64,000 nt of DNA from Bradyrhizobium iriomotense (GCF_030160715.1 NZ_BSOW01000026.1:62001-126000); one strand, 5' to 3'; counted from the first letter of the stretch, positions 48,987 through 60,492 are shown. Numbers and translations: made by a program. Notes: generated by a model from the sequence alone, not told the origin.

Positions 48987-49385
48987 TTGAAATCGCGCGT
49001 CGAAACATTTACGCCACCGAACACGCCGGTGCCCATCGGCCCGTACAATCACGTTGCCAGGGTTGGGGAGCACATCTGGATTGGCGGGACTGCGGGTGTT
49101 GATCCGTCGACGGGTCAGTTGGCGGGGTCGGACGTAGGCGCACAAACCCTGCAAATCCTGAAATCCTTCAAAATCATGCTTGAGGCCGTTGGCTCTGATC
49201 TCGACCATGTTGTCCACGTCAACGTCTTTCTGGCGAACATGTCCGATTTCGAGGCAATGAATGCGGCTTACATACAGATGATGGGAAATCACAGGCCCGC
49301 TCGCACGGTATTCTCAGTACGGGAACTTCCGAAGCCAGGTGTCCTTCTCACGATGAACCTTACCGCCGTGACCAAGGCGCAGTGA
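48987..49385 (+). CDS. RidA/YjgF/YER057c/UK114 family protein
   Basis: 132 residues from a TTG at 48987, with GGAGCG eight bases upstream. Seen: NTPVPIGPYNHVARVGEHIWIGGTAGVDPSTG, the DLDHVVHVNVFLANMSDFEAMNAAY segment and the conserved Arg in RPARTVFSVRELP. RidA proteins hydrolyse reactive enamines and imines. The C-terminal Glu of true RidA (VEIEA) is not seen; the protein reads LTMNLTAV, so it may be one of the other subfamilies with a different activity. Confidence 0.88.
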   Translation: MKSRVETFTPPNTPVPIGPYNHVARVGEHIWIGGTAGVDPSTGQLAGSDVGAQTLQILKSFKIMLEAVGSDLDHVVHVNVFLANMSDFEAMNAAYIQMMGNHRPARTVFSVRELPKPGVLLTMNLTAVTKAQ

Positions 49386-49741
49386 TAGGTGTCCACGACG
49401 AGTCCAGTCTACCTTCGTTGGCTCCCGACGAACCAGGCGTGATGACCGCTTCAGGTCCAATTGCGTCGATTTGCTTCTCCCATGATGGCGTCCAGTCAAC
49501 TCCGGTGAGCGGACATATTCAGTGATGCCCATCGCGAGGTCTCAAGAGGGCCACTTTGCGGAAGCGCCACTTGATCACCTCGTTGGCGCGGGCAAGCATT
49601 GTCGGGCGGAAATTCATATCCGGCGAGGCGATGCAAGCATTCGGGTGCCGCGGTTGTGATTGGTCGTTCTGGTGCAACAGATCGAGGCGGCGTGAGCTAG
49701 ATGCTATCTTAGCGCGGGCAGGACGATCGAAGGGAGATGCG
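49386..49741. other. Gap upstream of a small secreted protein
   Basis: 356 bases with open frames on both strands but no recognisable protein. Confidence 0.4.
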
Positions 49742-49993
49742 ATGCGTTCTATCTTGGCCCTGAGCCTTCTTATCGCCCTGTATGCATCTGCCAGCGCCGA
49801 CACGGCGTCTCACTCACACCGGCGGCATGCCGCTGTTCACGCCAGGCAAAGCGCGCTCGTAGGGACCGTACCAGGTTTTGCCTACGCACCGCCTTGGCCG
49901 CCGGTCCACTACCAATCCGCACCGCTTGGTAACCAGCCCAGCCCGTATGATAATCGTTATCCGAACTGGGGTGGAGGTGGAGGTTCAATGTAA
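49742..49993 (+). CDS. Small secreted Pro/Tyr/Gly-rich protein
   Basis: 83 residues: signal peptide MRSILALSLLIALYASASAD, then a His-rich patch (TASHSHRRHAAVHAR) and a Pro/Tyr-rich tail ending in NWGGGGGSM. GGGAG precedes the ATG. Function unknown; such short exported proteins are common in Bradyrhizobium. Confidence 0.6.
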   Translation: MRSILALSLLIALYASASADTASHSHRRHAAVHARQSALVGTVPGFAYAPPWPPVHYQSAPLGNQPSPYDNRYPNWGGGGGSM

Positions 49994-50142
49994 GTCGATT
50001 GGGGGGTAGCGGCCGGTCTGTTTGGACAAAATTGGGAATTGATGCGTTGAATTTTGTCCGACCGCAAAGCACACGGCCGTCCTCTTCGGTCCGCGATGGC
50101 GACGCGATTTCTCGCGCCGCATAGCGTCGACCTCGGCAGCTC

Positions 50143-50391
50143 TCAAGGCGTCAGGCAGTTTGCCCCAGGCGGGCAACGCACGTTGGGCGTCGCGGCACCG
50201 CCTATTCCATACGCTCCGCTGTCTGTGGTCGCAGGGAACCGGTGTTGCGGCAGCCGAATCCTCGCATTCGGGTTGACGCTGTTGTGCATGCCGTTTTCCT
50301 TGAGTGGCATCTGGGAGGCCATGGCTGGCACGAGAGAAACCGCGACGAGCGCGGTGGCTGCCGCGAACGAGCGGCGGAAGGTCTTGAACAT
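50143..50391 (-). CDS. Small secreted protein, function unknown
   Basis: 82 residues from the ATG at 50391 (AAGGA upstream): signal peptide MFKTFRRSFAAATALVAVSL ending AMAS, then a short mature region with two Cys at the end (NVRCPPGANCLTP). No family recognised. Confidence 0.5.
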   Translation of the reverse strand: MFKTFRRSFAAATALVAVSLVPAMASQMPLKENGMHNSVNPNARIRLPQHRFPATTDSGAYGIGGAATPNVRCPPGANCLTP

Positions 50392-50669
50392 GTCTCTGAT
50401 CCTTTGGTTTGATCGCTTGCGTGCATGCAAGCCGCCGCACAGTGCGAGACCAGAGCGTCTTCATCCATGAGGCTCGTCACAGTGCAAGCTCGGCCAAGGG
50501 CATAGCCAAGGCTGGGTCGAGCAGCGGCTCGTGCGCGACCCAATGCTCAGCAGGGAGTGAAACCCGAGCGCGCGACATGCTTCGGCGCGGAACGTGCAAT
50601 CGATCACAGTCGCTTCCGTTTCGATGGGCCAAGTTTGGCTGGTTCGGCCATCGAACGACGGGTAACCAC

Positions 50670-51557
50670 ATGAGCGCAACGCGTATCAACACCATCCGCA
50701 AGATCGGCTTGACGCTGGGTCTGGTGCTTTCCCTGTCGACAGCAGCGACTTCGTCGAGTTTTGCTTACAGCGCCAGGGCACGAGAGATGTGCATGGGCGA
50801 TGCATTCCGTCTTTGCAGTGCAGAGATCCCGAATATTTCCAGGATCGTCGCCTGCATGCGGCGGAACAGGGCGAACCTCAGCCAGGGATGCCGTTTGGTG
50901 ATGGATCAGGAAGACGGCGCGGCAACCAAGACGAAGCCCGTTCAGACGGGCCCTGTCGAGCAGAAGGCGACCACCTCATCACGCGCTGCGCCGCCTGCAG
51001 CGACCGAGACGAAACCGGTTCAGGCTGCGCCGGTCGAGCGAAAGCCGACTGTCGCGTCGCCTGTCGAACAGCAAGCAGCGACGGATACGAAACCCGTTCA
51101 AACGGCGCCCGTCGAGCAGAAGCCGACCACCGCTCCACCCGTCGAGCAGCCGGCAGCGAGCCAGGCGAAACCCATTCAGGCTGCGCCGGTCGAGCGAACG
51201 CCGACTGTCGCGTCACCTGTCGAACAGCCCGCAGCGACGGATACGAAACCTGTTCAAACGGCGCCCGTCGAGCAGAAGCCGACCACCGCACAGCCTGTCG
51301 AGCAGCCGGCAGCGAGCCAAGCGAAACCCGTTCAGGCTGCGCCGGTCGAACAAAAGCCAATCACCGCACGCCCGGCCGAAGGGAAGCCCGCCGAGTCGAA
51401 ATCTGCTTCGAGAGGCAGGCCCGTGAAACTGGCTCAGCGCAAACAAAGGCACCGCCAGCAGACCGTCGCACGGCACTTCCATCACGAATTCAGCAGCATC
51501 GAACGGTCCATCGGCTTCGCACTTCCGATCCCGTTAATCATCCAGTTCTACTGGTAG
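50670..51557 (+). CDS. Secreted protein with Cys-rich domain and long tandem-repeat tail
   Basis: 295 residues. A signal peptide (to about FAYSA) is followed by a Cys-rich domain (MCMGDAFRLCSAEIPNISRI...ACMRRNRANLSQGCR) of the GLG1-like type, frequent in rhizobial exported proteins. Residues ~90-245 are near-identical repeats of about 20 residues (consensus KPVQTAPVEQKPTTAPPVEQ), Pro/Val/Glu-rich and probably extended. A basic region and a hydrophobic end (SIERSIGFALPIPLIIQFYW) follow. The tail may span the periplasm or the cell wall. Function unknown. Confidence 0.75.
   Translation: MSATRINTIRKIGLTLGLVLSLSTAATSSSFAYSARAREMCMGDAFRLCSAEIPNISRIVACMRRNRANLSQGCRLVMDQEDGAATKTKPVQTGPVEQKATTSSRAAPPAATETKPVQAAPVERKPTVASPVEQQAATDTKPVQTAPVEQKPTTAPPVEQPAASQAKPIQAAPVERTPTVASPVEQPAATDTKPVQTAPVEQKPTTAQPVEQPAASQAKPVQAAPVEQKPITARPAEGKPAESKSASRGRPVKLAQRKQRHRQQTVARHFHHEFSSIERSIGFALPIPLIIQFYW
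50930..51360 (+). repeat. Coding tandem repeats in the secreted Cys-rich protein gene
   Basis: Units of about 60 bases containing GTTCA(G/A)(G/A)CGGCGCCCGTCGAGC-like blocks recur about seven times, alternating between two sub-types. The long identity between units (for example around 51090-51140 and 51240-51290) suggests recent duplication and possible length variation. Confidence 0.7.
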
Positions 51558-51746
51558 ACAACCGCCGGAGCGCAGCAACCCGTCGCCACTGCAACAAAAG
51601 ATGTCGCCGCGCAATCATGGACCATGCAAGAGCGTCCCCAACGTCAGCGTCCTCTTCGTCCGAAGCCCCGAAGAAGTTGCCGCGCGGTCCTCGCGGGGGC
51701 CTCGGCCTCAGTCAAATCGGACGCCAAATGCCCGCGCTGCTTGGCT

Positions 51747-52778
51747 TTACATTTCTGGATCTGAAATGCGGGTCAGCATCTTCACGTGCGGTCCCGCCCG
51801 TTTGAAGATCGGCTCCCAAAAGGTATAGGTTTCCTCGGCGAAACTCGCGCTTACGCTGAACTTCGTGAGCGCCCCCCGATATGCGGCCTGTCGCCGGCAG
51901 CCCTGCCCCTCGACAAGGTGCCAGATGAATTGAGCGACCTGGCGCGCGTACGTGCTCGGACAACCTCGGTGGTTGGGTACGATCTCAAGCCGCATGGTTC
52001 CGGAGTCGCGCGTCTCCGGTTCGGTGATATTGGCAAGCCAGATGAAGATTGATGGATCAATGCTCGCGGCATAGCCGTCTCGCTTGAGCTGCTGATTGAT
52101 CATAGAGAACGCGCTGGCGGCTTCTCTGAAGCATTCGCTCAGGATGAAGTTCGCCTGATTCCCCAGCTTGCCGCTCCGAAGATCGTCCAGCAATCTGACC
52201 GCCTCGTCAGTGAGCCGTCGCATGTATCGCGGTTGCGGCTGCCCTGCGCTGTCGGCTGGTTCCTTCTGCACGATCAATTCGACCGCATCCGTGCGGAACT
52301 CCGTTGCGGCTTCCTTGAGCACGGTCAAAAAATTGCTTTCAAGACTGGAACCGCCGATGTCTTTCGACGCCGCTTCGCCTCCCACCCGTGTCTCTACGAG
52401 GTCCTCCGCATGGTCCAACGCAGCATTCAGGCGGGCATTGATGTTTTCAAAAGCTCTGTTTTGATAGTCGTTGGCAATCTTCGCCATCATCTCGGTGGTC
52501 GTGTCGGAATCTAGGAGTTCGTCCTTGCGCGGCGCCGCCGCATTCCGCGATTCAAGCACCGCAACGGGACCCGGAGCCATCACTTGCCTTGCAAGGATTG
52601 TTTGATCAGAGGTCTTCTCGCCTGTGTGCCCCGATTGCGGATCGGAGGCAGCAATCCCGCTGGACAACACAAACAGGTCATCGTCAACAGCTCGGCTCGC
52701 CGCCGCCGTAAGCTCCACGAGCGAGCGCCGCGCACAGCGCGTATGGCTAGCACGCCGCCGTTTTTGCGCGTGGCTCAT
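51747..52778 (-). CDS. Phasin-like protein of unknown function downstream of ParA
   Basis: 343 residues, no signal peptide, basic N-terminus (MSHAQKRRRASHTRCARRSL). The middle (EMMAKIANDYQNRAFENINARLNAALDHAEDLVETR) resembles phasin-type helices; the C-terminal 90 residues (EIVPNHRGCPSTYARQVAQF) do not. Its start overlaps the parA-like gene end by 32 bases, so the two are translationally coupled. It may be the cargo or adaptor positioned by the ParA-like ATPase, as phasin PhaM/ParA-type systems position granules; this is a guess. Confidence 0.6.
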   Translation of the reverse strand: MSHAQKRRRASHTRCARRSLVELTAAASRAVDDDLFVLSSGIAASDPQSGHTGEKTSDQTILARQVMAPGPVAVLESRNAAAPRKDELLDSDTTTEMMAKIANDYQNRAFENINARLNAALDHAEDLVETRVGGEAASKDIGGSSLESNFLTVLKEAATEFRTDAVELIVQKEPADSAGQPQPRYMRRLTDEAVRLLDDLRSGKLGNQANFILSECFREAASAFSMINQQLKRDGYAASIDPSIFIWLANITEPETRDSGTMRLEIVPNHRGCPSTYARQVAQFIWHLVEGQGCRRQAAYRGALTKFSVSASFAEETYTFWEPIFKRAGPHVKMLTRISDPEM

Positions 52779-53409
52779 GATCTAACGATCCCTCGACAAG
52801 CTTCTTCAAGACCCAGCGCCACAGCTCACGAACTTCCTCCGAGGCTCTTCCCTCTTGTGCAAACTCGGTCACGCCCAATCCGGTCCCCAGCGCGTCCTGG
52901 TGGTCGTTGCGCAGTCCGACGTAGGGAAGCGCCAGCACGCCAAGCGAATTGAGCGAAGTTGCAGCTTCGCTCAAACGGCAGCCCCGCGGTGGCGTCTGAT
53001 TGAGGACGAACGCAAATCGGCGCCTGAACCTACGAATAGCAATCAGCGTCGGTATTGCAGCTTCGATGTCGGCGGGACTCGGACGCGTCGGGATCAGGCA
53101 AAGATCGGCCTTCGTGATGGCGTGCGTGGCCAGCGCATTGTCCGTGGCGGCAGTATCGATGATCGCAAGCCAGATCCCCTCAGCTTCGAGGCGGACCAGC
53201 GCCCTTTCGAGCTCGGAAGGATCGGCGACCCGAACGACCCGCGGAAAGGGATTGCCGCGCCGCTCCTTCCATTTTGAAATCGTGCCTTGTGGATCAGCCT
53301 CGACAAATGCGACGCGCTCCCCGTTCTCCATGGCCGCGACTGCAAGTCCGACGGCGAGCGTGCTCTTGCCGCTTCCGCCTTTTTGGGTGACCAGGGCAAG
53401 GACGTACAT
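52747..53409 (-). CDS. ParA/MinD-family ATPase
   Basis: 220 residues. Seen: deviant Walker A at the N-terminus (LVTQKGGSGKSTLAVGLA), switch AFVEADPQGTISKW and IIDTAATDNALATHAITKADLCLIPTRPSPADI. This is the small orphan ParA type, which lacks the N-terminal helix-turn-helix of plasmid ParA. No parB gene or centromere-like repeats are seen nearby. The ATG at 53409 is preceded by AGGAG with almost no spacing; a TTG at 53433 is an alternative start. It probably works with the downstream phasin-like protein. Confidence 0.85.
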   Translation of the reverse strand: MYVLALVTQKGGSGKSTLAVGLAVAAMENGERVAFVEADPQGTISKWKERRGNPFPRVVRVADPSELERALVRLEAEGIWLAIIDTAATDNALATHAITKADLCLIPTRPSPADIEAAIPTLIAIRRFRRRFAFVLNQTPPRGCRLSEAATSLNSLGVLALPYVGLRNDHQDALGTGLGVTEFAQEGRASEEVRELWRWVLKKLVEGSLDHEPRAKTAAC

Positions 53410-53539
53410 CTCCTGCGCATCCCCGATAAACAACTACATGAAACGCAGGTGTCGTCGAAAAAATTGGACCTACCAATCGGTGACCTACCACTCCCCATCG
53501 TGAATCGCATCAAGCGCGAGCGTGGAACTCACAACCAAA

Positions 53540-53932
53540 TCAAGGCCCAGCCACTAACGACATACCGCGCGATACGTCGCCCAGCGCCCCCCGGTCCAGA
53601 CATTTTGGCCGCGGCCAAGCCCGAGCGTTTAAAGATGGCGCAAGCTCCGCGCGGGGTTGAGGGGCCTCCGGATGGAGATCGGAGAACTCTTCGCGGAAAA
53701 GGGTGAGCCTCACATGGGATGTCACGTTCAAAACGGTGGCCGCTTTGTCATTTTCTGCCGGAGCAAGGAAGCGTTCGATTGGTCGCAGGGCCTCAATGGC
53801 TGGAATGCGTTCGCAGGCTTGGATGTTTGAGCACCAAGGATATGGCAAAGCCGCGAGCCATTGCATGATCGGCTCCAACGTTTGGGCCGGAAGCACACAC
53901 ATAACTTCGATGTCGATGGCGAGCTTTTCCAC
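53540..53932 (-). CDS. Possible small protein, doubtful
   Basis: Open frame of 130 codons from a GTG at 53932. The N-terminal 80 residues (MEKLAIDIEVMCVLPAQTLE and onward) look protein-like, while the rest is Pro/Arg-rich and not convincing. No family recognised; it could be a gene remnant. Confidence 0.25.
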   Translation of the reverse strand: MEKLAIDIEVMCVLPAQTLEPIMQWLAALPYPWCSNIQACERIPAIEALRPIERFLAPAENDKAATVLNVTSHVRLTLFREEFSDLHPEAPQPRAELAPSLNARAWPRPKCLDRGALGDVSRGMSLVAGP

Positions 53933-54165
53933 GCGCCTATGATCGTCGGAGCCGAAATGCCGGTTATGGTGTCCGCATCCTACTCCGGCCTATCGTAGGC
54001 GATCCGCGTCATACTCGTTTCAGAAAAGCTTAACGTCTTCCGTTTATGTGCAGGTGCGAGGGTACTGATCGGCACGGCGGATGCCGGTACCTTCTGGATG
54101 CCTATCCAACTCTCTCGAATAACAAACCAGCGCGGCCCAACTGATGACCTTCAGGAGCTTGCCTC
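53933..54165. other. Gap with no supported gene
   Basis: Lower-GC sequence; nothing recognisable. Confidence 0.3.
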
Positions 54166-54432
54166 GTGGGGCAAAAGCGCGCGTCAACGTATCACACCCA
54201 ACGCAAACTGCGGATCATTCGCGAATGGCGGCGTTGGCTTCAGGCTCATTCTATCGATCGTGGGGCAGCCACCCCCCGCGACACACTGAACTTCTTTTAC
54301 GAACTACAGGACAAGCGCTCTCCGCTCCTGAAATTCCAACCGAGGGGGCGCGACAAGTGGGAAATCATCAACAGCTGGTTGCTGGCTTGCTGCCAACCTA
54401 AGCATGGGGATGGAAAATGCCCGCAGTCTTAG
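54166..54432 (+). CDS. Small hypothetical protein
   Basis: 88 residues, GTG start. Contains RKLRIIREWRRWLQAHSIDR, DTLNFFYELQDKRSPLLKF and RDKWEIINSWLLACC, a pattern (REW...FF..LQ...SPLL.F...DKW..V..WLL) that I recall from short rhizobial hypothetical proteins. Function unknown. It could be a decayed copy, since no ribosome-binding site is evident. Confidence 0.45.
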   Translation: MGQKRASTYHTQRKLRIIREWRRWLQAHSIDRGAATPRDTLNFFYELQDKRSPLLKFQPRGRDKWEIINSWLLACCQPKHGDGKCPQS

Positions 54433-54530
54433 ACCCGAGGTCCGGTCTGCACCAATGAGCCCACGTACCGCTGGTCAATTGCATCTTCACCTAAGAGCCA
54501 TAAGCAGACGAGAGACTGCCCGACACTGCA

Positions 54531-55010
54531 TCATGTCTCGCGAGGAATGATGTACAGGAGGGAAGGCAGTATGGTTTCGGGCGAAAAGTAAAACGGTCCT
54601 TCGCCGATCCTGATGGCCCCCATCCGCTTGTAAAACTCTTCCGCCGAAGGTTCGGCAGTGATCATGAGAGCTCCGGCTTTTATCCCTTTTGAGCGAGCTA
54701 CAGCCGCGCCGAAAAGAACTCGACCGATCCCCCGTTTCCAATGTGCTGGGTCAACATAAAGGCCGTAAAGCTGGGCAATTCCTTGAAGCGCGGTCGGCGT
54801 CACCGCGACGACACCGACAACTTCGCCGGTGTCGTCTTCTGCCACTTGAACACAATTCGCGCTAATCAATGGTACAGTTATCGTAAGCGCGGGCATGGTT
54901 CGGTCGATGAACGCTTCGTCGTGTCCCGCGTGCATCGTGGCACGCACACAGAGGCGCGTTAGCTCACGTTGTTCCTCGGACTTTGCCTCTCGAACCCTGT
55001 AGACGTCCAC
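54531..55010 (-). CDS. GNAT-family N-acetyltransferase
   Basis: 159 residues from a GTG at 55010, with GGAAGG seven bases upstream (a TTG at 55037 is the longer alternative). Seen: acetyl-CoA-binding motif A (LYGLYVDPAHWKRGIGRVLFGAAVARSKG), VQVAEDDTGEVVGVVAVTP before it and EFYKRMGAIRIGEGPFYF after it. The acceptor substrate cannot be predicted. Confidence 0.88.
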   Translation of the reverse strand: MDVYRVREAKSEEQRELTRLCVRATMHAGHDEAFIDRTMPALTITVPLISANCVQVAEDDTGEVVGVVAVTPTALQGIAQLYGLYVDPAHWKRGIGRVLFGAAVARSKGIKAGALMITAEPSAEEFYKRMGAIRIGEGPFYFSPETILPSLLYIIPRET

Positions 55011-55485
55011 TGCACAACCTTCCGTTTTCAGCCGCAATCCCGTTCAGATTTGGGGTCGCCAAGGAAGGTCGGCAATGGGTCATTTTTCGACCAATTCAGC
55101 GAGGAGCGTCGCCCGACCGATGTCTGCTTTGTCCGGTTATCGCGCCCGCAATCGGGACTAGCGGTTCTTCAATCGGATCAAGCAAATGTCGTCGGGTGGG
55201 GACACGTTACGAAGAGCTTGCCGCCAATTGCCTGGCCTTGTCCGGCTCGCGTCAATCCTCCCGCTCCAAGTGGCCGGATTGCGCAATCATAGACTATTGC
55301 CCCTGATTTGCCCGACGTGTCAAGTGTATTTCGTAAAATCCGTATTTGGTCCGGCGGCCGTCTCGCGCCTTTGCATGGGGTTGTTTTTCAGTTTTTTGCG
55401 GAAGGGCGGTCCGGCTCGCCGATTGACTCCGCTCTCCCCCTGATTCAAAACCGCTTTCAACAGCCAAGAACAAGAGGACAAAGCC
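55011..55485. other. 475-base gap before the thiolase gene
   Basis: No supported gene. Around 55300-55320 lies TGATTTGCCCGACGTGTCAA, which resembles a dispersed repeat I recall from Bradyrhizobium. The thiolase promoter should lie at 55320-55460. The open frame on the minus strand here is antisense to the thiolase. Confidence 0.4.
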
Positions 55486-56718
55486 ATGGTTGACGCGCTG
55501 ATCATCGATGCCTGTCGGACGCCGCGCGGGGTGGGCAAGGCCGGCAAGGGGGCGCTGTCGGGCATCCATCCGCAGCAACTCGGGGCGACCGTGCTGCGCG
55601 CGCTCGCGAAGCGGACCGGCATCAACACTGCTGACGTCGACGACATCGTCTGGGGCTGTAGCGCGCAGGTCGCGACGCAAAGCGGCGACCTCGGGCGGAT
55701 GTCGGCGCTCGATGCCGGCTATGACGTGCGCGCCAGCGCGGTAACGCTCGACCGCTTCTGCGGCTCCGGCATCACCAGCATCAACATGGCCGCGGCCTCG
55801 ATCATGGCGGGCGCCGAAGACCTCGTCATCGCCGGTGGCTGCGAGATGATGTCGATGGAGGGACGGCGCGGCGGTGGTCCGATGATGATGGACGCCGGCA
55901 ATCTGCGCCTGCGCGCAAGGCATCCGCAGTCGCATCAGGGCGTCTGTGCCGATGCGATCGCGACCATGGAAGGCATCACGCGAAGGGATGTCGACGCGCT
56001 CGGGCTCGAGAGCCAGAAGCGCGCGGGGCATGCGATGGCGAACGGCCATTTCAAGAAGAGCCTGGTGCCGGTCTACCGCGAGGATGGCAGCCTCGCGCTC
56101 GACCACGAGGAGTATCCGCGGCCGCAGACCACGATGGAGGGTCTGGCGGCGCTCAAGCCTGCATTCCCCGCGATCGCCGACTATGCGCTCGACGACAAGG
56201 GGACGACCTATCGCGGCCTGATCCTGCAACAATATCCGGACCTCAAGATCGACTTCGTGCACCACGCCGGCAATTCCTCCGGCGTCGTCGACGGCGCTGC
56301 CGCGATCCTGCTGGCGTCGCCGACCTATGCAAGGGCGCATGGGCTGAAGCCTCGCGCGCGCGTGGTCGCGATGGCCAACATGGGGGATTCGCCGACGCTG
56401 ATGCTGAACGCGCCGGTGCCGGCGACCCGCAAGGTGCTGGCCAAGGCCGGGCTTGGCATCGACGACATCGATCTCTTCGAGATCAACGAGGCCTTTGCAG
56501 TCGTTGCGGAAAAATACATCCGCGACTTCAGGCTCGACCGGGCCAAGGTCAACGTCAACGGCGGCTCGATCGCGCTCGGCCACCCCATCGGCGCCACCGG
56601 CTCGATCCTGATCGGCACCATCCTCGACGAGCTCGAGCGGCGCGACCTGAAGCGCGGCCTCGTCACCATGTGCGCCGCCGGCGGCATGGCGCCGGCGGTC
56701 ATCATCGAGCGGGTCTAG
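55486..56718 (+). CDS. Acetyl-CoA acyltransferase (thiolase)
   Basis: 410-residue thiolase that cleaves or condenses acyl-CoAs. Seen: acylated Cys92 in DRFCGSGITSIN, the loop FVHHAGNSSGVVDGAAA, NEAFAVVAEKYIRDF, the catalytic His in NGGSIALGHPIGATGS and the second Cys in TMCAAGGMAPAVIIERV. The Asn-Glu-Ala-Phe and Gly-His motifs are complete. Length and features fit a degradative fatty-acid or phenylacetate-type thiolase. It is alone with no beta-oxidation partners adjacent. Confidence 0.93.
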   Translation: MVDALIIDACRTPRGVGKAGKGALSGIHPQQLGATVLRALAKRTGINTADVDDIVWGCSAQVATQSGDLGRMSALDAGYDVRASAVTLDRFCGSGITSINMAAASIMAGAEDLVIAGGCEMMSMEGRRGGGPMMMDAGNLRLRARHPQSHQGVCADAIATMEGITRRDVDALGLESQKRAGHAMANGHFKKSLVPVYREDGSLALDHEEYPRPQTTMEGLAALKPAFPAIADYALDDKGTTYRGLILQQYPDLKIDFVHHAGNSSGVVDGAAAILLASPTYARAHGLKPRARVVAMANMGDSPTLMLNAPVPATRKVLAKAGLGIDDIDLFEINEAFAVVAEKYIRDFRLDRAKVNVNGGSIALGHPIGATGSILIGTILDELERRDLKRGLVTMCAAGGMAPAVIIERV

Positions 56719-56740
56719 CCTTATTTTCTAGGGTGAAACG

Positions 56741-56769
56741 CGACCGGCCTCCGATAAAGAGGCCGGTCG
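56741..56769 (+). terminator. Hairpin after the thiolase gene
   Basis: CGACCGGCCTC (56741-56751) pairs perfectly with GAGGCCGGTCG (56759-56769) across CGATAAA. It is 23 bases after the stop; the T tract is missing, so terminator function is likely but not certain. 56770-56999 holds no gene; it should contain the HU promoter. Confidence 0.6.
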
Positions 56770-56999
56770 TCGCTTGTCGAAAGCATGGAATCAGCTTTAG
56801 CAAGGTGGCCTGCGGGCCTTTGAAACAAGGCAAAAACCCGCTGCCGAGGCTTCCTCCGCTCCGGAAGTGGCTAAAAAGCAGGGTTTTTTGCCACAGCGCG
56901 ACAAAAAAGCCCGTATTTTCGCGACAAAACTGTACAGAAGGCTATAGGCCTTCAACGGTTGGTCTAATATGCAACCGGCAACGAATCAGAGGAGACACG

Positions 57000-57302
57000 A
57001 TGCCAACCCAACTGTCCAAATCGCAGCTGATCGAAAAGATCGCGACCGCCACCGAGCTTTCCAAGCGCGACGTCAAGAACGTCATGGAGACCTTGACGGA
57101 CGTCGGCCACAAGGAGCTCAAGAAGAACGGCCTGTTCCTGGTGCCGGGCTTTGCCAAGTTCGTGGTCATCAAGAAGCCCGCGACCAAGGCGCGCAAGGGC
57201 ACCAACCCGTTCACGGGTGAAGAGATGATGTTCAAGGCCAAGCCGGCCCGGAAGATCGTCCGCGCACGGCCCGTCAAGGCCGCCAAGGACGCCGTGGCCT
57301 AA
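57000..57302 (+). CDS. HU-family DNA-binding protein
   Basis: 100 residues from the ATG at 57000 with ribosome-binding site GAGGAG. Seen: LSKSQLIEKIATATELSKRDVKNVMETLTDVGHKELKKN and the beta-arm region LVPGFAKFVVIKKPATKARKGTNPFTGEEMMFKAKPARKIVRARPVK. The tail KAAKDAVA and the region TLTDVGHKELK fit the alphaproteobacterial HU-like nucleoid proteins. It bends DNA in the nucleoid. Confidence 0.93.
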   Translation: MPTQLSKSQLIEKIATATELSKRDVKNVMETLTDVGHKELKKNGLFLVPGFAKFVVIKKPATKARKGTNPFTGEEMMFKAKPARKIVRARPVKAAKDAVA

Positions 57303-57313
57303 CGGCTAAAAGC

Positions 57314-57348
57314 AAAGGCCCCCTTCACAAGAGGGGGCCTTTTGTTTT
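57314..57348 (+). terminator. Rho-independent terminator after the HU gene
   Basis: AAAGGCCCCC (57314-57323) pairs with GGGGGCCTTT (57333-57342); TTTTGTTTT follows. Canonical and strong. Confidence 0.92.
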
Positions 57349-57376
57349 GAGGTGCCGCAGGGGTGAGGCGGAGGGG

Positions 57377-57540
57377 TCAGCCCCTGCGGTATCTGGCTTT
57401 GACCCGTACGGGCTGAAGCTGGCCGCGTGGCGCGGGAATAGAGTCCCTGAGCCGGCCGATCGCGCGATCGAGCCATTGCCGCAGCCGCTGCACAGCCCGC
57501 CTCGTCTTCGCACTTTTCAACGCCATCGTCATCACCATTT

Positions 57541-57544
<4 letters not shown>
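57377..57544 (-). CDS. Possible small basic protein coupled to lon
   Basis: 55 codons starting at a GTG (57544) that overlaps the lon stop (GTGA). Product is strongly basic: MALKSAKTRRAVQRLRQWLD, then RAIGRLRDSIPAPRGQLQPV and RVKARYRRG. No known family. It may be a leader-type or regulatory peptide, or just a read-through frame. Confidence 0.35.
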
Positions 57545-59925
<2,381 letters not shown>

Positions 59926-59933
59926 GTTCGACC

Positions 59934-60320
59934 TCAGGCGGATTTGGCGAGGCGCAGCGCGACGCAGCCGTCCATCACGAAACGGCTGATTGCGTAGCGT
60001 CCGGCTGGCAAGGCAATACGGCGCTCGAAGCGTCCCTGCGGCAGCTCGAGCCGGTGGATGCGGGCGTTGCGCAGTTCCGGCGGCAGCGTGCGCTGGCCGG
60101 AGATGACGAGCACGCCGTCATGGATCACCGTTTCCACATTGTCGGGATCGACGCCGGGAAGGGCGACGAGGATCAGGAGCTCCCGGTCGGTCTCGAGCAC
60201 GTCGATCGGCGGCTCCCAGCAGGCCTCCTGGCGGCCGAACTGCTGGCGCAGCCGCTCGCCGCGGTTGAGGTGCTCCATGGCTTCGGAAAGCATCCAGTCG
60301 AGGGGATTTTTGGGTTGCAT
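59934..60320 (-). CDS. Small heat shock protein, Hsp20/alpha-crystallin family
   Basis: About 128 residues from the ATG at 60320 (alternatives at 60350 and 60359). The alpha-crystallin domain is visible: CWEPPIDVLETDRELLILVALPGVDPDNVE, VHDGVLVISGQR-like strand and GRFERRIALPAGRYAISRF. It holds unfolding proteins in a refoldable state and is co-expressed with Lon, so substrates can be refolded or degraded. No clear ribosome-binding site and no ROSE-type thermosensor was recognised before the gene, though one could lie in 60321-60420. Confidence 0.88.
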   Translation of the reverse strand: MQPKNPLDWMLSEAMEHLNRGERLRQQFGRQEACWEPPIDVLETDRELLILVALPGVDPDNVETVIHDGVLVISGQRTLPPELRNARIHRLELPQGRFERRIALPAGRYAISRFVMDGCVALRLAKSA

Positions 60321-60492
60321 GGCGCGGGCTCTGGAATGGAAAGCCTGCATATGGGGCGCCATCCGCAGAAATCCAGCGGGCCGCGCAGGCACCCTCGGCC
60401 CGGGATCTTCCGCCGCTGATTTCCAAAACGGCTGCGTTGGGCTAAGCCGGTTGTGATGTCATCGTTCCCGCCGCGTGGGCTTGAGGAGACGC

